Positions 51,848 to 62,217 of a stretch of DNA of 64,000 bases are shown in pieces. The notes under the pieces were generated by a model. The model was not told where the DNA came from. It saw only the letters and a list, made by a program, of their open reading frames with translations, and searched no databases. Where the stretch lies: NCBI RefSeq assembly GCF_026262505.1, contig NC_067206.1, forward strand, positions 1,674,001 to 1,738,000. The letters run 5' to 3'. Source of the stretch: Trichomonas vaginalis G3. Its lineage: Eukaryota; Parabasalia; Trichomonadida; Trichomonadidae. The stretch's first letter is position 1. The number at the start of each line of letters is the position of its first letter. Both the position numbers and the translations under genes were made by a program.

Positions 51848-54800
51848 GATGTATCGGAAGTTGTCTAAGTTAGAACACTCGAAATAAAAAATTCTTACAG
51901 AAGCTAATATAGATGTTGCAAAGCATTACGCAACAAACAAAAAAGCACTCGCTGACTTCATTAAGTATAATGGTGCAATAAGTTATGATAGAATTCATGA
52001 GTTCATAAAGCCGCAACGCGGCGAGGACGAAGTCCATGCAATAGCATTTCCTTTAAATGACGTTGCTATTGACTTATATCATAGACGTTCAGTACCTCAT
52101 GAAGTAAGAAGAGAGATGTTTGACATAACAAATGCGAACGTTGGTGAAACAAGAAGAAGAGACGACACACTGAAACAACAGAGAAGAGAGATGTTTAAGA
52201 GCGCTATAGAACAAGTTCGCAAAGCTAACGATGTCATTCGTTCCATTGACGACAAACCAAAAGAAGGTGAGAGATGGTTAAAGAAAGATGAAGAGAATAG
52301 GAAGAGAAATGTGAAGTCAGGCAATAGACTCATTGACTTTAACATCGAAGCTTTAGATGAACCAAACAGAGACTACTTACACAAACATTTCGGTAAGGTT
52401 TTCATGAGACTCTTAGAGAAAATTAAAATAAACTCACAACAGAGATGGATGGTATGTTATAAACTTGGTGGAAAGTATGAATGTTCTACGTTAAACCTCA
52501 ATAATATTGGAACATTACTACATCAGCTCTTGAAGGAGAACTTTATATCAGAGATAGAAGCAAATGCCGCAGGTATTGTTGAAATGCACTATGACTTCTT
52601 CTTGACAAACATAAAGAATCTTACCGAAATAAAGATGTATGATTTAACAGAATATGAAGGCTTAACGATGTCAGATGTAAAGAAAGGCAAACCAAAAAAG
52701 AGACCATATAGAGATGAAAGCACACTGACAAATGACCAGAAAGCCATTTTGGAAGCTCTTAAGCAAACAGGAAACCCAGCACTTATAGAAAGCTTTTGGA
52801 AAGATAATGGTGAAAAGAAGTTTTATAAGAAGAGAAGCGGTCAGTTCTGGAAGTATCTTTGCACATTACCTATAAATCTTGAACGCTACCAAATCTTCAA
52901 TGAACTGAACAAAAGAACTGCAACACTTATGACAGAGGACAATTGTTTCGTTTATGCTTGCATTCAGGCTGGAGTAAATGAAGAAACTATTGACCACATG
53001 AGAGAAGTCATTCGTGTTAGAGACTTTCCTCAAAGTAAAGTACAAGAAATTTCTGACGCAACAGGTATATCATTTAATGTTACCATTGGTTATTTCAATG
53101 AGTCAAGACATAATGAAATAAAGAGATATATACCAAAAGAATGCGAAACTGTTAGAACTATTGACTTACTTCTTGTTGAAGACCACTACATGCTAAATGA
53201 AAGATTACCAATGACAACATACTTCATTCGAAACTATAAAGAAATTCTCAAAGCTTGTGGTGGAATGAACATTGAGAAACAGATGAAGATTTATACAAAG
53301 AGAGAAGATAAATATGTAGTTCGTTATGATAGAACAACACCGTTATGGGATGTTATGAAAACATTGTGGGAGTGCAAATATTTCGAACCTATTTCTTATG
53401 GAGAACTTTTCACATATACTACTGACTTATATAAACAGAACCTTGCACCATTTAAAGATTTGACATATGCTCCAAAGTATTGTGTACAACTGAAGAAGAA
53501 AGCAGAGTCAAAAGAAGTAAATAAAGCTAAATGTAAATTCATACCTGAGCACGTTTTCTTTGCTGACTTTGAGTGTAGTACGGATGGCTTTCATAAAGCT
53601 TTTAACATCTGTTATGACAGTGAAGATGGTTCAGTTAGTGAAAGCATTTGGGGTCAAAACTGTGCAACAGAATTTTTGGAAAGACTTCCTGACAAGAGTT
53701 TAATATATTTCCATAACCTCAGTTATGACATAAACTTCATCTTAAGACACATGACAGAAGTGAAAGGAACTCCCATCATTAAAGGTTCACGAACAATGCA
53801 AATAACTGGCTTATATAAAGGACGGGCAATTATTATAAAAGACTCTTACAGTGTTATAAATAAGAAGCTTAAACTATTTCCTGCTATGTTTAACTTACAA
53901 ACAGGACCGAAAGAAGTATTTTCCATATAACTACTACAGCAGTGTTTTGTTAGCAAATGACAACAGAACTGGTGTCATTTCTGAAGCATGTAAGTTTATC
54001 CATGATGCAGATACATTTATGAAGAACATAGATTCCATCAAAGGTTGCAGAATAGATGAAAACCACTTCGACTTAGAAAAATATAGCACGTTTTACTGCA
54101 AACAAGATGTAAGAATTTTAAGAGAAGGTTTTGTAAAGTTCCGCAATGACTTATTGAAAGAGTTTGATTTAAACGTTTATGACTACGTTAGTATTTGTTC
54201 TATTGCTAACAAATTGTTTGAGAACAGAGTATACTTCCCGAATGGAAATCTTTATGACCTCTCAAATAAACCAAGAGAATTTATTTCGAGATGCATTCAA
54301 GGTGGAAGATGTATGTTGTCAGATAACATGAAACAAAAGAGCAAAAAGAAACTCATTGCTGACTTCGACACTGTTTCATTATATCCTTCAGCTATAGCAA
54401 GACTTTATACTTTAGAAGGTATTCCAAAAGTATTGAAGGATGAGATGTTAAGCACAGAGTATCTCATGAGACATTTATTCGATGATGACCAAAAGGAACC
54501 CATTGGTGAAAAGTTTATGTCTGGCTTCTTTGTTCTCATTAAGATAACAGAGATTGGTATACCCAGACACTTTCATTTAATAGTTTGCGACCCTGAACTA
54601 AATCCAGAACTTAACGTTCCAAGAAGTTCAAACACTTGCTGTCTCATGTATGTTGACCATATAACATTACAAGACCTCATAAAATATCAAGGTGTCAAAT
54701 GTGAAGTGTTGCAAGGATACTATTACGATGGAAACAGAGATATGAGAATAAGAGATGAAGTAAAGAAGTTGTTTGAGTTAAGGTTAAAGTATAAGAAAGA

Positions 54801-55623
54801 AGAAAACCCCTTACAAGAAATTATAAAACTCATTCTGAACAGCATTTATGGCAAAACTATTCTATCTCCTATTGAGTCAAAAATAACCATAGTAAATGAC
54901 AAAGATGCTATAAGATATGCTATAAGAAATTACAACCATATAGTGAAGTTCGAAGGTTTGGATGGTTCAGATAAAACTATTTTCAAGCTAACGAAAAGCA
55001 TTTGCAGACACTTTAACTTCTGTCCACTTGGTGTTAATATTCTGTCTATGTCAAAACGTATTATGAATGAAGTATTCTGTACTGCAGAGGACATGGGACT
55101 TCAAATCTTTTACCAGGATACCGACAGTATGCACTTATATAATGAAGACATCCCAAAGCTTGCAGCAGAGTTTAAGAAGAGATATGGTCGCGAACTTATA
55201 GGAAAGAACCTTGGTCAATTTCATAGCGACTTTGCAGAAATAACACCTGGAAAACAAAGTTTAGCTTATAAAAGTATTTTCTGTGGAAAGAAGACCTACA
55301 TAGACTTACTCACTAACGATTTAAATGAAGTTGCATTTCACTGCAGAATGAAAGGCGTGAAGCAAGATGTTATTGCTTTAACCGCTAATGAAATGTTTCC
55401 TGAAGCTATACAATGCTATTACAATGAAGATAAGAACATTCACATACCTGTTGGAACATATGACAAAGACTCTGAGTTCAGTTTAATGAAACTTTACAAA
55501 GCACTTCATGATGGTCAAGAGATTGCATTCGACTTATGTAAGTCATGTCAACCTTGCTTTGCTGAAAAGTTCAACTTTTCAATAACGACTAAAACAAGCT
55601 TTATTCGTAAGTTGAAGTTCTGA
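51848..55623 (+). pseudogene. protein-primed family-B DNA polymerase gene, element B (broken)
   Basis: Replicates the element's DNA. An N-terminal region of unknown role (from about 52116) includes NCFVYACIQAGV and, later, LLVEDHYML, which recalls a cysteine-protease-like fold. Next come exonuclease motifs FFADFECSTDG (about 53565), YFHNLSYDINFIL (about 53710) and YCKQDVRIL (about 54100). The polymerase motifs are ADFDTVSLYPSAI (about 54360), LILNSIYGKTI (about 54835) and FYQDTDSMHL (about 55110). This is the Maverick type of polymerase. It is broken, about one or two breaks. Confidence 0.9.
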
Positions 55624-55700
55624 GGTCATTTATTTTTGTCAGCAATGAGGTCATGAATGAGGTCATGAATGAGGTCATTCGTGATAAAAATAAAGCTAGC
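55624..55700. repeat. short GAGGTCATGAAT repeats after the polymerase
   Basis: Three to four units of GAGGTCATGAAT between the convergent polymerase and the minor-capsid-like gene; possible 3'-end signal region. Confidence 0.6.
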
Positions 55701-55707
55701 GTAGATT

Positions 55708-56565
55708 TTACAATACTGCGATGGTAGAGTTTAAGAGTTGTGCTTCAATGTAGAGACAGTCCTTATGGTCTGGAGGCAAGAACACTGGACATTTATGGTC
55801 ATGAGTGGAGAACATGTCTATCCAAAACTCACGATTGAAGCCAGTTAATTTATAGTATTTAGGGTTAGGAAGTGGTGAAGTTCTTGTATGACCAATGAAC
55901 TCATTTTCAACTCCTTTACTTAAGTTTGAATATAATATAGCTTGCTTTCTATCCCAAATGCCAGGTGTTACAATCTTTGAAAATTCATTTTTCCTCGGAA
56001 GCATTGCATCATAATTGAAAACATTCTTAAAATCATCACTTGGTTCGGAGATTTGAAATCTTATACGTAATGGATTTTTTTTCTCTTTAGCGACTTCATT
56101 GAATGGTGAGAATACAACAAACTGACAGTCATGAGTTCCATCTTCATTTTCATTAAATTCATAATGAAAGTCTATAAGTTGTGGCTGACTACCTTCTTCT
56201 TTCAGTTGTGCAAAAAACTCACGTAAAGGCTGTAAAGTTTGTACTTCAATGTTGAACTTTTTCTCGAACATCTCATTAAATGAAATCATACATTGCAACA
56301 ATGTTGTATCGTCTTTAAAGTATTTGTATATGTGAATGTTTTGGGCGCTTAAAGACTGTTCGTCATTTTCTATCTCGACTTGAAGTATAAAGTCAACCTT
56401 TCTGAAAGCACGTGTTATATACATAGATGTTATGCCAATGTACTTCTCTTCATTTATGTTCACAATCCAGTCTGTTGGAAACTTAAACGTTACTCTGTTC
56501 CCCTTTATTTTGACGTCAGGGTTTTCACTACTGAACGCAACAGATAAAGGTATTTGTCTATACAT
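55708..56565 (-). CDS. minor capsid/penton-like protein (285 aa), element B
   Basis: Beta-rich, starting MYRQIPLSVAFSSENPDVKI, then KYIGITSMYITRAFRKVDF, and a mid-length acidic loop. Size, fold and place near the major capsid gene fit the penton protein of Polintons. No membrane segment. Intact. Confidence 0.5.
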   Translation of the reverse strand: MYRQIPLSVAFSSENPDVKIKGNRVTFKFPTDWIVNINEEKYIGITSMYITRAFRKVDFILQVEIENDEQSLSAQNIHIYKYFKDDTTLLQCMISFNEMFEKKFNIEVQTLQPLREFFAQLKEEGSQPQLIDFHYEFNENEDGTHDCQFVVFSPFNEVAKEKKNPLRIRFQISEPSDDFKNVFNYDAMLPRKNEFSKIVTPGIWDRKQAILYSNLSKGVENEFIGHTRTSPLPNPKYYKLTGFNREFWIDMFSTHDHKCPVFLPPDHKDCLYIEAQLLNSTIAVL

Positions 56566-56589
56566 TTAGTTCGGATAAAAATAAACCAT

Positions 56590-56829
56590 TTACTCTTTCT
56601 TTGCTTCAGCTTCTTCTCTAGCTTTCTTTGCCAGCAAACGTGGGTTCTTCTGTCTTCCAGCAGCTAATGCAGCAAGTTGTTTTTCACTAAGTTTTCTCTT
56701 TGGTCTCTCTGGCTTTTGTTCTTGTTTTTGTTCCTTCAGTTCGGATAAAATTTGCTCACGAATTTCTTTCTTCAATGCTTCAACATCTATGACACCTTGG
56801 GTCTTGTCCGTAGGGCTTGTCTGAGTCAT
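56590..56829 (-). CDS. small basic coiled protein (79 aa), element B
   Basis: ATG at 56829 (MTQTSPTDKTQG); the upstream TTG is not used. Glu/Lys/Gln-rich helix, then PKRKLSEKQLAALAAGRQKN and an Ala/Lys/Glu tail. Possibly a DNA-binding or core protein. Confidence 0.5.
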   Translation of the reverse strand: MTQTSPTDKTQGVIDVEALKKEIREQILSELKEQKQEQKPERPKRKLSEKQLAALAAGRQKNPRLLAKKAREEAEAKKE

Positions 56830-56874
56830 TTGATTGCAGATAAAAAACAAAATTAAAACTTTAACCGATGTAAA

Positions 56875-57307
56875 ATGAGCTTGTCAAAATCAGAGCGAGA
56901 GTCTATTATATTAAATGACGCAAGAGGAATACAACATCCTTTCTATTACGTAAGTCAGAGTAAAGATGGTAAAATATACGTAAGAAAAAGAAAGGTACCA
57001 TTAGCGAATGCAGAGAGCGACAACATTAAGGTGCATGGCAAGGGTGAAGTCCATGAAGTCCATATAAAACCTTCTGTTCAAACTGAGCCACCAAAAAACA
57101 AGAAGAAAAGAAGCCAGATGTACTTTCAATAACGAACCAAGAGCTTATTGCAAAGTTCGTGAATTTCATTGAAAAACAAACCGAGTCAAAGAACCCTGAC
57201 CCGCCAGTGAAAGAAGTTGAGACAAAAGAGAATGTACAGTTCATTGAAAATGTCAAGAAACAACTTCCACCACGAATGCCAAGAAGAAGAGTGAGAATAA
57301 TGAAGTA
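56875..57307 (+). pseudogene. small basic protein gene, element B (broken)
   Basis: The start MSLSKSERESIILND is followed by HPFYYVSQSKDGKIYVRKRK, which resembles GFYIHTMKDGRVQFRKIK in the gene at 59447-59683, so the two are paralogues. Basic and Pro-rich later. About one break. Confidence 0.45.
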
Positions 57308-57335
57308 AATAGATATTTTTATCTGAAGTAAATAC

Positions 57336-58909
57336 ATGCAGAACGAACAGCTAAACGAATTTACTCCAGCAGAGCATATTCATCAGATTCGCTCATATTT
57401 CGATATCATAGACAATGCAGTTCAAATTGGTGACACTAATAGAAAATATTCTGACGCAAAGATTCCATCACAACCTGGAACTGCTAAAGATAACACATGG
57501 GTAACATTCAATCTCTCACCTCCTGGTGAAAATATGTTGGACCTTTACAATACATTCATTACGTATAAAATGGAAGGTCAATTTATTGTAGATAAAGAAA
57601 TTGGTTCAGGTTCCAATAAAACAAACCCACCAGGATTTTGGATTGGTTTCGATGACGCTTTCTATGCAGTTGCTGGATATCAAATCCTTGCAAATGGTCG
57701 TATCGTATATTCTCAAGACAACGCAAGAGAAGAAGCATATATAACTTCAAACTCACAAACTACCGAACAAATAAAGAAAGTAGATGTTTTCTCAAAGACT
57801 CGACATGAAGATGTATGGAGTCATTCGGGAACATGCAGAACAGGACAAATTGTTAGTGGTCCAATTACAGCAGGAAAATCATTTGATTTTAAGCTTCGTT
57901 TAAGAATTCCTGTTAGAAAGTTTTTACCATTAGAAGCTATAAGATTTATTCCAGCTTTTACAGGAAACATTCAGCTTAAAGTAAAGTTCAGTAGCGACGC
58001 CTTACAATGCACATCTATATCTGTAAATGATATCATTGCTTTCAATCCAACTCTTAAAGTTGCATTTGCTTCAGATTCAAATCCACCGACAAATAAATTT
58101 GTTCCATGGAATGAACCATTCACTATGATAACGAAGGCAGTAGAAGCTAGTGGAACAGTTACTATTACAACTGTAACCCAGCAACTATTTCGAACAAAGA
58201 TGGATTTTAATGAATGTTTCATTCATCCAAAGTCATTCTCTTTAGACCCTAACATTTATACAGAACTTGTAGAACATTATACAAACGAGGCTTTATGTTT
58301 TCCTGTTAAAGTTATGGATTGGATTCCTATGGACGGTTCATTCTCAAAGAATACAGATAGTTCAAGTGCAACATTTACAGCAGCTTATACGCCTATTAAT
58401 GTTAAAAGTATTTGGGCACTATTTAGAAAGAAAGACAACTATTATGTTAATTTTGAGAACCCTAAGTTTAAATATCTTCAGCTTTCCATGGGAGCTTATG
58501 GAAATATGCCTGCAGAACCTGAAAAATCATATGGACCTGTATTTTTGAAATGGTTGCGAACGCTTGCAATACAAACAATGATATGATAGGATTTAATGAA
58601 GATGTTATGAGGTCATTGGTGGATGATGGTAGTGTGGAACATAAATGGGATAGCTATGACAACACACATTTCTTATGTGGTTTTCCAACAGAAGTGGACT
58701 TTTGCTTCCAACAAGGTCAAACATCTACTGCTCCAATAACATACAAATTGTCTGTTAAAGGACCTATTGAACTAGCAACTGAAAACGTACCAAAGCCACT
58801 TATTGGATTTATGAGGGATTGTTGCTTTGCCATTCAGGTGCGTGCTAATGGCATCCCCATAATAAGATTAGATGACTATAACTTAGCCACGGACGACAGT
58901 GAGGAATAA
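57336..58909 (+). pseudogene. major capsid protein gene, element B (broken)
   Basis: Mostly beta sequence; segments such as MLDLYNTFITYKMEGQFI, GYQILANGRIVYSQDNARE and IRFIPAFTGNIQLKVKF fit a double-jelly-roll major capsid protein of Polinton/virophage type. It is the largest beta protein of the element and sits among candidate minor capsid genes. About one break. Confidence 0.65.
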
Positions 58910-58939
58910 AGGATGAACGTTTATTTTTAAAGCTTATAA

Positions 58940-59398
58940 ATGAGTTCTTCATCAAGCTCTCGCGAACCTTCACCATCTATGAAACAAACTTTACCAAACG
59001 ATTATGGAGCACCTATTGAATATTTCTTACGAGCTGCACAATGGCAAAGAGCAGTTTCACCAAGGTTAGGTGTTCCACCAGCTCCTGTCAAAAATAGCAT
59101 TTGGTCAAGTCCTTATATAAGATATGGTCTCCCACTAGGTTTGCTAGCTACAGCAGGAGCAGTTATGATGTTGAAAAGAAATAAAGCAAATGTTATAAAT
59201 AATACTGAAGTAGCTGAAGTTAAACAAACTCCAACACATTCGCCAAAACCAACGCCTTCACAAGCAAAACCTTCAATAACTCCTGAACCTATGGAAGTAC
59301 AAACTCCTGTTCAAAAGTCAACTCCTAAACCGACTCCAACATTTAAACCAGAACCCACGCCTCAAATAAATCGTAAAACTCCTGCGTTTCCTTACTGA
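58940..59398 (+). CDS. single-pass membrane protein with Pro-rich tail (152 aa), element B
   Basis: Ser-rich start, a membrane segment YGLPLGLLATAGAVMML (about residues 58-75) followed by KRNK, then a Thr/Pro/Lys repeat tail (TPKPTPTFKPEPTP). May sit in an inner virion membrane or act in entry; unknown. Confidence 0.6.
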   Translation: MSSSSSSREPSPSMKQTLPNDYGAPIEYFLRAAQWQRAVSPRLGVPPAPVKNSIWSSPYIRYGLPLGLLATAGAVMMLKRNKANVINNTEVAEVKQTPTHSPKPTPSQAKPSITPEPMEVQTPVQKSTPKPTPTFKPEPTPQINRKTPAFPY

Positions 59399-59446
59399 AA
59401 AAATAACGTTATTTTTATTTAATATTAAAATTTTTATTTGATTGAA

Positions 59447-59683
59447 ATGACGACTAAAGTCACTGAAGCAATGAAACAAAAGTTTTTGGTAGAATACATT
59501 AAATCAGGAACTATTCCAGAAGGTTTTTACATTCATACTATGAAGGATGGTAGAGTTCAGTTTAGAAAGATAAAGCAACCATTAGATAAAGAAGGAATTT
59601 TGAGAAAGATTAAACTTCATGAGGACAACATTGCTGAACTTAGGAAGAAGTTAGAAGAGTTGGAGAAAGGAAGAGAGTTATAA
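59447..59683 (+). CDS. small basic protein with coiled coil (78 aa), element B
   Basis: ATG at 59447 (MTTKVTEAMKQKFL). GFYIHTMKDGRVQFRKIKQP matches the start region of the gene at 56875. Then a helix (ILRKIKLHEDNIAELRKKLE). The 3' end enters the right inverted repeat. Confidence 0.55.
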   Translation: MTTKVTEAMKQKFLVEYIKSGTIPEGFYIHTMKDGRVQFRKIKQPLDKEGILRKIKLHEDNIAELRKKLEELEKGREL

Positions 59684-60322
59684 AGTAATGAATTCAACGG
59701 GTGAAAAAACAGGTGAAAAAAGAGGTGAGATCTCACCACTTCACCTAAATTTATTTTTGTGCTATGTTTTCATACGTGTGAGGGTGGTGATATCATTAAT
59801 TTTTAAGTTTATTTTTAAGTTTATTTTTATTTTATTTGGATGTAATGACAGAACAAAAGCAACTCATACAAATCAAAACATATAACAAACATACATTTAA
59901 ACATTTATTCTTCCTTCCTGAGCATAACATGTTCTTTCAAATACATCCGAGACCAGTTGACTTTTCATTGACTGTTTATAAAGATAGAAATAGTTATATC
60001 ATTAAACCATACGATGACGAAGGTAAGTTATGTAAATTGTACGTTAAGAAGTTAGAGAAAGTTTATGGCTTCAAGTATGACTACAATAGGGTTAACACTG
60101 ATGATGAAGATATTGAGGAAAATTTATGAGAACATTAGTGAAGTTGTTAGTGAGAACGATAGTGAGGTGAAATTGTTGGCGGCTTTGTAAATATTTAAGG
60201 TTAAGTTATTTTTTGCGTTCATGTTGTAAAATATACGTTAATGGTTTTGTAAAGTGTCAAATTCACAAGTATTGGGTAAGGTGGAACGCAGTGCCACCAT
60301 ACCCAACTTAACCATACTAACT
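59667..60322 (-). repeat. element B right terminal inverted repeat
   Basis: Reverse complement of 37548-38203; followed by TACTT (60323-60327). Confidence 0.92.
59845..60129 (+). CDS. TIR-encoded small protein (94 aa), right copy
   Basis: Identical in sequence to the protein at 37741-38025. Confidence 0.65.
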   Translation: MTEQKQLIQIKTYNKHTFKHLFFLPEHNMFFQIHPRPVDFSLTVYKDRNSYIIKPYDDEGKLCKLYVKKLEKVYGFKYDYNRVNTDDEDIEENL

Positions 60323-60670
60323 TACTTCTCTATAAGATACATCAATTTGTTGTAATTTCAAACGTTTCCATTGTTTTGTTTGACCACAGGGAAAGGCCCA
60401 GTGGTCATGTATCACAGCAAGAGCTTTGATTTGGTCGTAGGGATTGACCCTACGACCTTTCTTGCCTTTAGGCAATGGGATATTCTGTAAGCTAAATTGA
60501 TTTTGTAAAAAAGATTTTGAAACATCTAAATATTTGAAATCATTTGATTGAAGGGTTGGGGCGATGGGAACATGGGTGCAAGCTTCTTCCCATGTCATTT
60601 TACCTTCTTCAATCTGATTGGAAATACCAATTAGGTAAATTCGATCGACATACCCTTTATAAGGATTCAT
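60323..60670 (-). pseudogene. rve-type transposase, N-terminal part (split by the Maverick insertion)
   Basis: Starts at ATG 60670 (MNPYKGYVDRIYLIG). Helical DNA-binding-like region with KGKKGRRVNPYDQIKALAV. The frame runs up to the Maverick border in register with the other part at 36916-37547. Confidence 0.8.
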
Positions 60671-60844
60671 TCTAATGAAGTACGTTAACAATCAAAATAT
60701 TCTATAAGTGTCTAGTATGGAATTCAAAAGAATAAAGAAAATGGTAACGTAAATAAACGTATTATGAAATAATTTATAATTAAAATGAAAAAAAGAAAAA
60801 ATAATAAGTAAAGTGACTGGAAATGAAAATGAAAATCAGTGTAC

Positions 60845-61185
60845 AGTTTTATTTTTTCTCGCTGTGAAACGTATTCGGTCATTTTTTTAAAAATTAATTT
60901 TTTGTTAGAGATAAGAGCTAAAACTCGGTAAACAACTTCTTTATGTCTAGAAAATTCTATCTTGCCTTTTATTTTTTTCTCGCTGTGAAACGTATTCGGT
61001 CTTTTTTTTAAAAATTAATTTTTTGTTAGAGATAAGAGCTAAAACTCGGTAAACAACTTCTTTATGTCTAGAAAATTCTATCTTGCCTTTTATTTTTTTC
61101 TCGCTGTGAAACGTATTCGGTCTTTTTTTTAAAAATTAATTTTTTGTTAGAGATAAGAGCTAAAACTTTGCAGACAACTCCCCCA
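60845..61185 (-). repeat. 121-bp tandem units in right TIR (3 copies)
   Basis: Inverted copies of the units at 36004-36515, one unit fewer than on the left. Confidence 0.85.
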
Positions 61186-61768
61186 TGTCTAGCAAATTTA
61201 ACATTCGTCTCCCATTTTTATATATTTGGTTTAGAATGTTCGAAAATGCGTAATATGGTTATTTATATTATTTGAAAAGAACCTTGAATTAATTCAATCT
61301 GATCTCACAAAATATTTTAAATTACAAACTTTGTAGTTTGAATAGGTAATTAGTATTAAACTCAAATAACTAGTTTATTTTTGAATAAAAATTATTTGAA
61401 TTTATTCAATTTTGTGAATTTTCCTTCAAAAATCAAGTTTAAATATCTTATTTGCCATATAATTATAAATACAATGAAACATATTCGAAATTGAAAAGAA
61501 TGACTTTTTCTGTTCTTTCAATCATTCAATTTGAATTTTGCAATATTGGATTTCTCATTAAATAGCTATTAAAAACAACAAGCAATTTAACTTACATTCA
61601 AATTTATTTGTGTTATATTCAATCTTCTCAAAACTTATAATTTTCGGCTATAGCATGATTATATGCTATATAATATAATAAACCTATAATAGTATCATTC
61701 TTTCAATTATTTGAAGAGAAAGCCGAAAAAATCTATTTTCGGTCTATAACAAAAGATCGTTCAAAGTG

Positions 61769-62196
61769 GTCAACGACCGCCATTTGGCGGAGCCTATCCT
61801 CCAATAGTATATCGAAGTAGAAGCCCAAAAGAATATTTTTATTGCATTAAAAGACTCATCTTTGAAGGTGGCATAGCCATCCTATTCAAATTCTGAAATT
61901 TTGAATAGTTTATATTACCCTAATTGAGAGCCCGCCAGTGGCGGGCGGCGGAGAAAAAAAATAAGAGTGATTTTTTAGAAAAAATTTAAAAACACAAATT
62001 CCTTTAGAAATAGAATCAACTTTAATAATAAAGTATAATTTCTCGTTTAATACCATGATGAAATGATAGTAAACTATTCAAAAAAATTCAAAAAAAAAAT
62101 AAAGAAAATTTTACACTTTTTGTAAGGGCAATTTTTCCCCTCCTGCCACCTATATCCCGCCACCTATTGTTCAAATTGAGTGTGGCGGGCAAATAA
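61769..62196. other. right arm of the outer element, no gene seen
   Basis: Contains several GC-rich CCGCCA/TGGCGG words (for example ACCGCCATTTGGCGG at about 61776) in an AT-rich background. Confidence 0.5.
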
Positions 62197-62217
62197 CCCG
62201 CCATTTGCCCATGTATA

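Larger units (their letters stand above)
37548..60322. mobile_element. Element B: Maverick/Polinton, 22.8 kb
   Basis: 656-bp, nearly identical inverted ends (37548-38203, 59667-60322) that start AGTTAGTATGGTTAAG, with a 5-bp duplication TACTT outside (37543-37547, 60323-60327). It carries a family-B polymerase, retroviral-type integrase, packaging ATPase, capsid candidates, collagen-like fibre and KilA-N proteins. No adenovirus-type cysteine protease was recognised. The near-identity of the ends argues for a recent insertion. Fossil: about five genes look broken. Confidence 0.92.
35446..61750. mobile_element. rve-type DDE DNA transposon, interrupted by a Maverick
   Basis: Inverted ends start GTTATAGACCGAAAATAG at 35446 and at 61750 (complement) and run for roughly 0.9-1.1 kb, ending in 121-bp tandem units. 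Without the Maverick the element is about 3.5 kb and has one gene, a DDE integrase-like transposase. The 12-bp word TCGTTCAAAGTG lies at both borders (35435-35446, 61757-61768) and may be a target duplication, with a 6-bp offset on the right. Confidence 0.7.
34764..62217. mobile_element. outer element of a three-layer nest (21-bp inverted ends)
   Basis: 34764-34784 and 62197-62217 are perfect 21-bp inverted copies containing ATGGGCAAATGGCGGG. Without the DNA nested inside it the element would be about 1.1 kb, with no gene seen, so it is probably a non-autonomous transposon. TATA stands at both outer edges and could be a target duplication, but it is palindromic and part of the inverted repeat, so this is uncertain. 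Confidence 0.6.

Noticed and set aside
59847-60327. longer terminal repeat for element B, including TACTT
   Set aside because: TACTT has the same orientation on both sides, so it is a target duplication and not part of the inverted repeat.
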